DNA of 12,686 nucleotides from Bacillota bacterium. Its GTDB lineage: Bacteria; Bacillota; Clostridia; Peptostreptococcales; Anaerovoracaceae. Positions within the stretch are counted from its first letter, which is position 1. Every line of letters begins with the position of its first letter. The stretch lies in NCBI GenBank assembly GCA_016283945.1, contig JAEENW010000102.1, positions 1 through 12,686 of the forward strand, read 5' to 3'. The translations under genes were made by a program, and so were the position numbers. The notes below the pieces were generated by a model that was not told the DNA's origin, made no database searches, and saw only the letters and a list, made by a program, of their open reading frames with translations. Positions 5,947-11,885 of the stretch are shown piece after piece.

Positions 5947-6934
5947 ATAATCCGAACCAGACGAGCACGAGGCTGAGAGCCGCGAGGCCCGCAACCACCG
6001 TCCAGTAGAACTTGAACAGGTGCTCGATCTTGAACCTGGCCGTGATCGCGTGGATCAGCGACATGCTCAGGAAGGTAACGACTATGCAGATCAGGACCAT
6101 GATCACCGCGTCGAGCGCGATGGCGGGGATGCCTGCGCCGATGAGGCTGGCGGTGCTCACTCCTCCGAAGAAGAGGTTGGTGAACAGAGCAGTCATGATG
6201 AACATCTTCATCGCGGTGTTGAGCTTGAAGACCGCGAGCGGAGCTCCGCTGTACTCGATCAGAGGGCCTTCGCAGATCTCGGTCTCGGCCTCGGCGACGT
6301 CGAAGGGCTGGGTGCCGACCTCGGCGGGGATGACCAGCAGCATGGCGAGCATGGCCGGGATCAGAGCCGGGTGGAAGGCGAGGCAGCCGTTGGAGGCCTG
6401 CCAGTTCACGATCTGGCCGAGGGAGAAGCACAGAGCGCTTCCTCCGACCTTTCTCGCTACGCTGAGCAGGATGATGATGAGCGGGAGCTCATAGGACATC
6501 ATGGTAACCATCTCGCGGGAGATTCCGATGCCCGCGTAGGGCGAGCCGGAGGCGCTTCCGCCGATGATGAGGGCGACAGCCGGAATGGTGAGCAGGTACA
6601 GGAGAACGATGAGGTCTCCGTTGCCCGAGAAGGTGCTGTACCCGAATACCGGGATGAACAGCGCCATCACCACCAGGCCGGTGAAGCCGATGACGGGAGC
6701 CGCGAGGTAGACGGCCTTATTGGCCGCGTGCGGAACTATGGTCTCCTTGCCCAGCAGCTTGAGGAAGTCGAACCAGGGCTGGCGGAGCGGAGGTCCGACA
6801 CGCTTCTGCATGCGGGCTACGAGCTTTCTGTCGATACCGGCGAGGAAGAGCCCGATGACGACCACGAACAGGAGTCCGGGGAAGATCAGGATCTTGAACA
6901 GTATCTGAAGTGCACCGATCAAACTGAAATTCAT
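5945..6934 (-). CDS. Membrane anchor subunit, NuoH/MbhM/EchB family
   Basis: This 329-residue, about eight-helix integral membrane protein belongs to the respiratory-chain NADH dehydrogenase subunit 1 family. It anchors the hydrogenase arm to the ion-pumping membrane arm. Family landmarks: DRKLVARMQKRVGPP (35-49) after the first helix, SREMVTMMSYELPL (139-152), and PFDVAEAETEICEGPLIEYS (210-229), the acidic cytoplasmic loop that in complex I lines the entry to the quinone/proton path (E217 and E223 region). No quinone is expected in a hydrogenase of this kind. The start has a GGAGG-rich leader and lies 18 bp after the stop of the antiporter gene. The small-subunit ribosome binding site begins at its stop codon, implying coupling. 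Confidence 0.92.
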   Translation of the reverse strand: MNFSLIGALQILFKILIFPGLLFVVVIGLFLAGIDRKLVARMQKRVGPPLRQPWFDFLKLLGKETIVPHAANKAVYLAAPVIGFTGLVVMALFIPVFGYSTFSGNGDLIVLLYLLTIPAVALIIGGSASGSPYAGIGISREMVTMMSYELPLIIILLSVARKVGGSALCFSLGQIVNWQASNGCLAFHPALIPAMLAMLLVIPAEVGTQPFDVAEAETEICEGPLIEYSGAPLAVFKLNTAMKMFIMTALFTNLFFGGVSTASLIGAGIPAIALDAVIMVLICIVVTFLSMSLIHAITARFKIEHLFKFYWTVVAGLAALSLVLVWFGL

Positions 6935-6951
6935 TCTATCCTCCCTCCTTT

Positions 6952-8868
6952 CTAGCGCAGGAACGCGAACGTGAACACGACGACGAACGCGGCTGCGGCT
7001 ACGACGTAGAGGGCATAATCGTTAACTATGCCGGAGTGCAGGCCTTCCATGACCCTGAAGTATCCCTTCCAGTCGGTCTTGAATCCCCAGAAGAGGTCGC
7101 TGCCGGCAACGTGGGAAGGCAGAGCCTTCTCGCCGCTGAAGAAGGTAGCGTACTTGCCGTCCTCGGCGCCGCCCTCGTCGGAGAGGATCTGGCCTCTGCT
7201 GCCCTTGCTGGTGACCACGCAGATGTAGGCTGCGCAGAACACGATCACGAAGAGAGCCAGCCAGATGACCGGATTCCAGTAGCTGAAGTGCGGGTTGGAC
7301 GCGAAGACGTCCTCGACTCCCGCGGCCTCGGCGTAGCCGTCGCCCATCATCCTGTCGATGTAGTTGGACACGGTGAAGGCGGCCCTGACAGCCGGGTCGA
7401 GCAGGTACTGGTAGACCTTGTCGTAGAAGATGCCGGTGCCTACGCAGAGGAGCGACATGATGTACATGGGAAGGAGCATGAGCCCCGGAGCCTCCTCGAC
7501 GTCAGCGAGCCTCGCGGGCAACTGACCGAAGAAGGCGGCCTGGGTGACCTTGATGAAGGACGCGAGGGTCATCACGGAGACGACTACCGCGGTCACGGTC
7601 ACGAAGGCGTAGAAGATGTTCCCAGTGGTGACGGCTTTCTCGTAGGCGGCCTGATAGACGAGCCACTTGGAGGCGAAGCCGTTGAACGGGGGAAGTCCCG
7701 ATATGGAGAACGCGCCTACGAGGAAGCAGAGCGTGGTCTTGGGCATCCTCTTGGAGAGTCCTCCGAGCTGATCGAGGTTGGTGGTCCCGGTGGAGCGGAG
7801 CACGGCGCCCGCGCAGAGGAACAGCAGGCCCTTGAACAGGGTGTGGTTCATGGCGTGGAAGAGTCCGGCGCTCAGTCCGAGGCTGGTGCAAAGTCCAGCA
7901 GCGGTGATCACGTAGCCGATCTGGGAGATGCTGTGGAAAGCGAGCAGCCTCTTGAAGTCGTGCTGAGCGAGAGCCATCGTGACGCCGATGAACATGGTCA
8001 CGGTGCCGAAGAGCACGATCAGGGTCTGCACGGAGGGCATATCCACTGTCCTGAAGATGATGTACACCAGACGGATCATTCCGTATACGCCCGCCTTGTT
8101 GACCATTCCGGAGAATACCATGGAGATGGACGAGGGAGCGGTGGTGTAGGCGTCAGCCGCGGGGGTGTGGAAAGGTACGATGTAGGACTTTACCGCGAGT
8201 CCGGTGAACATCAGCGCGAAGGCCATGAGGGTCGCCGGGCTGTGGTTTCCGTAGAGCATCGCGGAGAGCTGGGCCATGTTCAGGGTGTGGCACTGTCCGT
8301 AGAGGACGGCGATGCCGAACAGGGTGAAGCTCGAACCGATCGATCCGATCACGAGGTACTTGAAGCCCGCCTCTACCGCTCCGAAGCTGGTGTTTCTGAA
8401 AGCGGTGAGACCGACGGCCGTGAAGGTCATGATCTCGATCATGATGAACATGTTGAAGACGTCGCCCGTCATCACGAGGCCGAGCACCGATCCGGAGAGC
8501 ATCAGGAACAGGACGTAGTAGAAGTCCTGGCTGCTGTCCTTCTCGATGTACCTGATGGAGTAGACCGCGGAGAGCAGGATGGTGGTCACGACGAGCAGGG
8601 CGAAGAACAAGCCGAGCTGGTCGACCTCATATCCGATACCGATCGCGTATCCGCTCATGGGAGCCCAGTTGCCCATCCAGTAGGAGATGATCTCGCCGTC
8701 GATCATGACCGGCTTGACCAGCATCGCGATGAGCGCGAAGGAGACGCAGGAAGCGGCCAGAGCGATGAAGCTGCGGACGCCCTTGCTGTGCCTGCCGAGC
8801 ACGACGGTCAGGAAGGCGCCCATGAAGAGCGTCATCACAGCTATCACAGGAAAATGTATGTAACTCAT
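6952..8868 (-). CDS. Proton-pumping antiporter subunit, MrpD/MbhH (NuoL/M/N) family, with long C-terminal extension
   Basis: The 638-residue polytopic protein matches the proton-translocating NADH dehydrogenase family (PF00361). Key channel residues can be placed: E145 in FIMIEIMTFT (TM5), K227 in GLAVKSYIVPFHTPAADAY (TM7), and K346 in NHTLFKG (TM12). MrpD and MbhH proteins are usually about 490-520 residues. Here the core ends near residue 490; residues 495-638 add a segment with one helix at about 532-552, a hydrophilic stretch with AGSDLFWGFK (588-597) and HSGIVNDY (611-618), and a last helix at 619-637. A similar tail occurs in long group 4 hydrogenase antiporter subunits, and it may stand in for a separate MbhI-type subunit (inference). 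The start codon shares one base with the mrpC stop (TAATG), with AAGGAGG upstream. It translocates H+ or Na+. Confidence 0.9.
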   Translation of the reverse strand: MSYIHFPVIAVMTLFMGAFLTVVLGRHSKGVRSFIALAASCVSFALIAMLVKPVMIDGEIISYWMGNWAPMSGYAIGIGYEVDQLGLFFALLVVTTILLSAVYSIRYIEKDSSQDFYYVLFLMLSGSVLGLVMTGDVFNMFIMIEIMTFTAVGLTAFRNTSFGAVEAGFKYLVIGSIGSSFTLFGIAVLYGQCHTLNMAQLSAMLYGNHSPATLMAFALMFTGLAVKSYIVPFHTPAADAYTTAPSSISMVFSGMVNKAGVYGMIRLVYIIFRTVDMPSVQTLIVLFGTVTMFIGVTMALAQHDFKRLLAFHSISQIGYVITAAGLCTSLGLSAGLFHAMNHTLFKGLLFLCAGAVLRSTGTTNLDQLGGLSKRMPKTTLCFLVGAFSISGLPPFNGFASKWLVYQAAYEKAVTTGNIFYAFVTVTAVVVSVMTLASFIKVTQAAFFGQLPARLADVEEAPGLMLLPMYIMSLLCVGTGIFYDKVYQYLLDPAVRAAFTVSNYIDRMMGDGYAEAAGVEDVFASNPHFSYWNPVIWLALFVIVFCAAYICVVTSKGSRGQILSDEGGAEDGKYATFFSGEKALPSHVAGSDLFWGFKTDWKGYFRVMEGLHSGIVNDYALYVVAAAAFVVVFTFAFLR

Positions 8869-9245
8869 TATCCGCGAAGCCTCCTTATCTCATCGGTGTT
8901 GACAGTCTTGTACTGCTTGTAGAGCTTTATAACGAGCGAGAGAGCCATCGCGTCGACGCAGGCGCCGATTACGATGGAGGTGAGGGTCAGAGCCTGGGGC
9001 ACGGGATCCACGAAGAACTGGGTGACCCCGGTGGCCTGCGCCTGGCCGAGGAGCTCAGTCATGTTGTAGATCGGAGCGGTAGCTCCAGCCTTGTCGTTGA
9101 ATCCGACGCTCACGATGAAAAGGTTGATGCCGTAGTCCACGATGCCCATGCCGAGAACGACCTTGATCAGGTTCTTCTTGGTGATTATCGTGTAGAGTCC
9201 CATGACGACGAGGATCACGGAGGCGATATAGTTGACGTTCATCAT
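8868..9245 (-). CDS. mrpC: Mrp antiporter subunit C (MnhC/MbhG, NuoK-like)
   Basis: The 125-residue, three-helix membrane protein is the NuoK homologue of Mrp antiporters and Mbh hydrogenases. The diagnostic line DPVPQALTLTSIVIG is at residues 80-94, and the first helix starts NVNYIASVILVVMG. The frame extends to an ATG at 9275, but that would overlap mrpB by 29 bp and add a basic tail (KRRLRNK); ATG 9245 follows the mrpB stop by one base and has GAGG 6 nt upstream. A second ATG at 9242 is equally possible. TAATG overlap with the following gene suggests translational coupling. The subunit contributes to the lateral ion-transfer path next to the MrpD-like subunit. Confidence 0.9.
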   Translation of the reverse strand: MMNVNYIASVILVVMGLYTIITKKNLIKVVLGMGIVDYGINLFIVSVGFNDKAGATAPIYNMTELLGQAQATGVTQFFVDPVPQALTLTSIVIGACVDAMALSLVIKLYKQYKTVNTDEIRRLRG

Positions 9246-9246
9246 T

Positions 9247-9723
9247 TTATTCCTCAGCCTCCTCTTCATCATCATCTTCTCCTCCGAGCAGACCGAACAT
9301 GAGCAGGAGGAGGACTCCGATTCCGGTGAGTACCTTGTACCCTACCGCGAAGCTCATGAAGGTGATGGTACCGGCGGAGATGAGGTCTCCGACGCTGCCG
9401 TTATCGAAGAATACGTTCTGGCAGAACCTGGCGCCCAGGAAGAGTCCGCATGCGGCGAGCAGCACGTAGATGATCGCGCCGAGCGCCTCGTTGACCTCGA
9501 GGAACTCCTGATCCAGGGCCTTGGAGGTCACTCCGTAGCCGTGTCCGAGGTAGAGAAGGATGCAGGCGGACGCCACGATGACGCCTCCCTGGAATCCTCC
9601 GCCGGGGCTCACGGTGCCGAAGAGGATGACGGCCAGGCCGAACACGATCGCGAACGGCAGGATCATATCCGCGCCGCACTTGACGACGGTGTTCTTGGAC
9701 TTGATGCCTTCTTTAAGCTTCAT
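9247..9723 (-). CDS. mrpB: Mrp antiporter subunit B (MnhB/MbhF)
   Basis: The 158-residue protein has about four membrane helices and the MnhB signature SPGGGFQGGV at residues 39-48, which lies in the re-entrant region characteristic of this subunit. Its first ten residues are basic and the C-terminus is strongly acidic (GGEDDDEEEAEE), an uncommon cytoplasmic tail. The ATG at 9723 has AAAGGAGGAG upstream. The reading frame overlaps the end of the MbhE-like gene by 11 bp, and mrpC begins one base after its stop. It belongs to the Na+/H+ antiporter half of the complex. Confidence 0.92.
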   Translation of the reverse strand: MKLKEGIKSKNTVVKCGADMILPFAIVFGLAVILFGTVSPGGGFQGGVIVASACILLYLGHGYGVTSKALDQEFLEVNEALGAIIYVLLAACGLFLGARFCQNVFFDNGSVGDLISAGTITFMSFAVGYKVLTGIGVLLLLMFGLLGGEDDDEEEAEE

Positions 9724-10072
9724 CGCCGTGCTCCTCCTTTCTCTTCTTGGACGATCTGAGGATCGCGTAGGAGCCCGCTATGGAAGCGAGCAGTATGAAG
9801 GACTCGCCGATGGTATCGAAGCCTCTGTAGTCGAAGACTACTGCGGCTACGTTGTTCGCGGCCATGGTCCTGTCGAGGTTGGTCCTTACGATGAGATCTG
9901 CGACTCCGTCGGGATCTTCGAGATCGTAGCCCTTCGGATCAGCGTAGAGCTGAGCCGGGCTGAAGCCGGATCCGTCGTAGGCTATGGGGACTTCCTTGGC
10001 GCTGTAGTTCATCGCGAAGCATCCCGCGACGAGTATGGCGGCAAGGGAGATGAGGCAGATAGCTTTTTTCAT
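9713..10072 (-). CDS. MbhE-like subunit (equivalent of the MrpA C-terminal end)
   Basis: The 119-residue product corresponds to MbhE, or the extreme C-terminus of MrpA, which is a separate gene in Mbh-type operons. The family line NNVAAVVFDYRGFDTIGESFILL runs through residues 73-95 (read the core as VVFDYRGFDTIGE, 78-90) and leads into the last helix. Residues 1-18 form a hydrophobic segment ending V15-A-G-C18, which fits a lipobox, so it could be a lipoprotein signal instead of a plain membrane anchor. Residues 25-72 would be the extracytoplasmic loop. The C-terminus is basic then acidic (SSKKRKEEHGDEA). Start by TAATG overlap with the MbhD-like gene; GGAGGAGG upstream. Confidence 0.85.
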   Translation of the reverse strand: MKKAICLISLAAILVAGCFAMNYSAKEVPIAYDGSGFSPAQLYADPKGYDLEDPDGVADLIVRTNLDRTMAANNVAAVVFDYRGFDTIGESFILLASIAGSYAILRSSKKRKEEHGDEA

Positions 10073-10329
10073 TATTCTTCCTCCTCCCCTCTCTTGGTGG
10101 TCTTTCTGATGGCCACGATGAACAGCGCTGTCGAAAGCACCGCGCCGACGGCGGCCTCGGAGATCGCGACGTCGGGAGCGTGCAGGATGATGAACTCGAG
10201 CGCTACGAAGGCGCCGGTGACTCCCAGGGCGATGACACTGCTGAGGATCTTCTCAGAGGTCACGGCCACAGCCGCTGAAATGAGGATCGCCGCGATGACT
10301 AAAGTATTGAGAGAAAATATCGCTGTCAT
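10072..10329 (-). CDS. MbhD-like subunit (MrpA C-terminal/MbhD domain)
   Basis: The 85-residue, roughly three-helix protein matches the MrpA C-terminal/MbhD family (PF13244). The conserved line APDVAISEAAVGAVL is at residues 51-65, with the buried acidic pair Asp53 and Glu58. In Mrp antiporters this domain is part of the large MrpA chain; a stand-alone copy followed by an MbhE-like gene is the arrangement of Mbh hydrogenases. Its C-terminus GEEEE is encoded by the ribosome binding site of the next gene. Start and stop overlap the neighbours (ATGA with mrpG, TAATG with the MbhE-like gene). Confidence 0.9.
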   Translation of the reverse strand: MTAIFSLNTLVIAAILISAAVAVTSEKILSSVIALGVTGAFVALEFIILHAPDVAISEAAVGAVLSTALFIVAIRKTTKRGEEEE

Positions 10330-10664
10330 TTTTCCATATCCTCCCCGTACTTGTCGCAGACGGACTTTCTGGTCATCTTGACCCCGTGATGATAAGCGCC
10401 CTTGGCGATAGCGTGGCCGGCGATCGGGGAGGTCACGATGTAGAAGATCCCCATCACGGCGAGCTTGACCGCCATCTCGGCGTTGTGGAGGAAGACCGCG
10501 GAGTAGAGTATGCCTCCGATGATCACTCCCAGCACGCCGAAGGTGCTGATGTTGGTGCTGCTCTGCATCCTGCAGAACGCGTCCGGCATCCTGAGCATTC
10601 CCACCACGCCGGCGAAGGCGAAGAAGATGCTTATGCCGATGAGTACATATATCGCTATGATCAT
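10326..10664 (-). CDS. mrpG: Mrp antiporter subunit G (MnhG/MbhC)
   Basis: The true product has 112 residues with three membrane helices. MnhG landmarks are GMLRMPDAFCRMQSSTN (22-38) and the third-helix line TSPIAGHAIAKGAY (78-91). The frame is open far upstream to 10889, but the first 75 codons of that reading are an Arg/His-rich shadow of mrpF; ATG 10664 has GGAGGG 6 nt upstream and overlaps the mrpF stop as ATGA. The stop overlaps the next start, again as ATGA. The C-terminal 20 residues are hydrophilic. This is a small structural subunit of the MrpEFG trio that packs at the antiporter edge. Confidence 0.92.
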   Translation of the reverse strand: MIIAIYVLIGISIFFAFAGVVGMLRMPDAFCRMQSSTNISTFGVLGVIIGGILYSAVFLHNAEMAVKLAVMGIFYIVTSPIAGHAIAKGAYHHGVKMTRKSVCDKYGEDMEK

Positions 10665-10915
10665 AGTTTGCCCTCCAGATATTTCGCCACGAGGGTGGAT
10701 CCTACGAAGCCGAGGACCGCGGTTATGAGCGCGATGTCGAGATAGATGCCTCTGCCGGTGTGGAGCGCGTAGAGTATGAGCGCCATGTCGGAGAGGATGT
10801 CGATAGAGTCGGCAGCGACCGCTCTGTCGGCGACGCTCGGGCCCTTGATGAGCCTGATCATGAGCATCAGGGCGAGGACCACGAAGCATATAGCCGCGTA
10901 CAAGAATACGTTCAT
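10661..10915 (-). CDS. mrpF: Mrp antiporter subunit F (MnhF/MbhB)
   Basis: The 84-residue, three-helix protein has the MnhF/PhaF line KGPSVADRAVAADSI (24-38) and a membrane Asp60 (YLDIALITAVLGFVG), both typical. An ATG at 10939 is in frame, but it would overlap mrpE by 25 bp; ATG 10915 shares one base with the mrpE stop (TAATG) and leaves AAGGAGG about 11 nt upstream. The length matches the family (84-95). It forms part of the EFG trio and is translationally coupled on both sides. Confidence 0.9.
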   Translation of the reverse strand: MNVFLYAAICFVVLALMLMIRLIKGPSVADRAVAADSIDILSDMALILYALHTGRGIYLDIALITAVLGFVGSTLVAKYLEGKL

Positions 10916-11460
10916 TATTCCCATATCCTCCTTACCCATTTCTCAAGCGTGCCCTTGATAGCCTCGCCTGCCTCCTCGGGATCCTCGGAAGCGACGTCTA
11001 TCCAGTGGATGTAGTAGTAGTCCTTGCCGTCCTCCTCGACCGTGTCCACGGTGATGGTGCCGGGGGTCAGGGTGATCGAGTCCGCGAGCATGGCCTGAGC
11101 GTATTCGCTCTTGAGCCCGACGGGGACCTTCACGATGCCGGGCTTGACCGGCAGGCTGGGACTGAGAGCGCGCCTCGCAACGTCGACGTTGGCCTTGGTC
11201 AGCTCAACGACGAACGCTCCGAAGCAGTACGCGATGAGCTTTAAGAACCTTACCGGATTGCAGAGGTAGAACGGACTCTCATGAATAAAGAATCTCGCGC
11301 TGAACAGCGCTGCCGCTGCGCTGACGATGGCTCCGGCGATGAGCACCTGAACCGAGGGTTCGCCGCGCAGGAGGCTGGCCACCTGTCCCGTGATCAGCAG
11401 CCAGAATATGAAGCACACTATGGCTGTCGACACTATGGCCGGAAATGATGCCTTTTTCAA
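10915..11460 (-). CDS. mrpE: Mrp antiporter subunit E (MnhE/MbhA)
   Basis: The 181-residue protein has two or three N-terminal membrane helices (about 7-25, 37-55 and 70-90) and a cytoplasmic domain. MnhE signatures are CNPVRFLKLIAYCFG (67-81), VELTKANVDVARRAL (84-98) and ADSITLTPGTITVD (126-139), followed by HWIDV. The start is a TTG at 11460, supported by GGAGGAGG at 11467-11474, 6 nt upstream; no ATG with a comparable site is near. It is the first antiporter gene after hypA and follows the longest gap (82 bp) in the operon, so it may have extra control. Confidence 0.9.
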   Translation of the reverse strand: MKKASFPAIVSTAIVCFIFWLLITGQVASLLRGEPSVQVLIAGAIVSAAAALFSARFFIHESPFYLCNPVRFLKLIAYCFGAFVVELTKANVDVARRALSPSLPVKPGIVKVPVGLKSEYAQAMLADSITLTPGTITVDTVEEDGKDYYYIHWIDVASEDPEEAGEAIKGTLEKWVRRIWE

Positions 11461-11542
11461 GGGTATCCTCCTCCAATTTATTTGCGATCTATCACCTGAT
11501 ATAACGCACAGATATAATTATTGACTGTTTTGTCCGCGGAGC
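11461..11542 (-). other. Longest intergenic gap within the hydrogenase operon
   Basis: The 82-bp spacer between hypA and mrpE is AT-rich, unlike the rest of the operon. On the minus strand it has TTATAT-like stretches that could be weak -10 boxes, but I find no matching -35. It ends in the strong GGAGGAGG site for mrpE (11467-11474). No terminator hairpin is visible, so read-through from hypA is expected. Confidence 0.4.
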
Positions 11543-11884
11543 CTACTCGACGAGCAGGCTGTCCACGTAGTACTCTCTGCCTCCGGTGATGCGGATGTTC
11601 CTTCCGGAGCACTGCGGACAGTGCCTGAGCTTCCTGTCCATGACGCCTTTGTAGCCGCAGTCCCTGCACTCTATCGAGATTGGGATGTATTCGACCGTTA
11701 TCCTGGCGCCCTCCGCTATCGTCCCCTTGCTGATCATCTCGAAGTATTCGCTGACGCACTCCGGGATCACTCCCGAGAGCTCGCCTATCCTGAGCCTGAT
11801 CTCGAGGACCTTCTCCGCGCCCTGGGCCTTGGCCGCGGGCACGGCGGCGTCGAGTATACCTTCCGTTATCGCGAGCTCGTGCAT
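11543..11884 (-). CDS. hypA: Hydrogenase nickel incorporation protein HypA
   Basis: HypA delivers Ni to the [NiFe] hydrogenase large subunit together with HypB. The 113-residue length is standard. The Ni-binding N-terminus MHE is intact (His2), so ATG 11884 is the right start. The Zn site is C73-x-x-C76 (ECRDCGYKG) and C89-x-x-C92 (HCPQCSG). The gene begins one base after the large-subunit stop, with only a weak AGG site inside that gene, so coupling is likely. No other hyp gene is in the window. It sits between the large subunit it serves and the antiporter genes, which is uncommon for a maturation gene. Confidence 0.97.
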   Translation of the reverse strand: MHELAITEGILDAAVPAAKAQGAEKVLEIRLRIGELSGVIPECVSEYFEMISKGTIAEGARITVEYIPISIECRDCGYKGVMDRKLRHCPQCSGRNIRITGGREYYVDSLLVE

Positions 11885-11885
11885 G

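Noticed and set aside
6020..6955. 311-codon open frame on the plus strand opposite the NuoH-like gene
   Set aside because: Very acidic, repetitive translation that is the complement of membrane-helix codons; no start signal.
7036..8922. 628-codon open frame on the plus strand opposite the MrpD/MbhH-like gene
   Set aside because: Its translation is Asp/Glu/His/Gly-rich with no recognisable domain and mirrors a strongly conserved gene on the other strand; it is a by-product of high G+C codon use.
10665..10889. 75-codon N-terminal extension of mrpG
   Set aside because: Arg/His-rich shadow of mrpF in another frame; the ATG at 10664 has its own ribosome binding site.
11513..11518. TATAAT on the plus strand in the hypA-mrpE gap
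   Set aside because: There is no matching -35, and transcription would run antisense into hypA with no gene to express.
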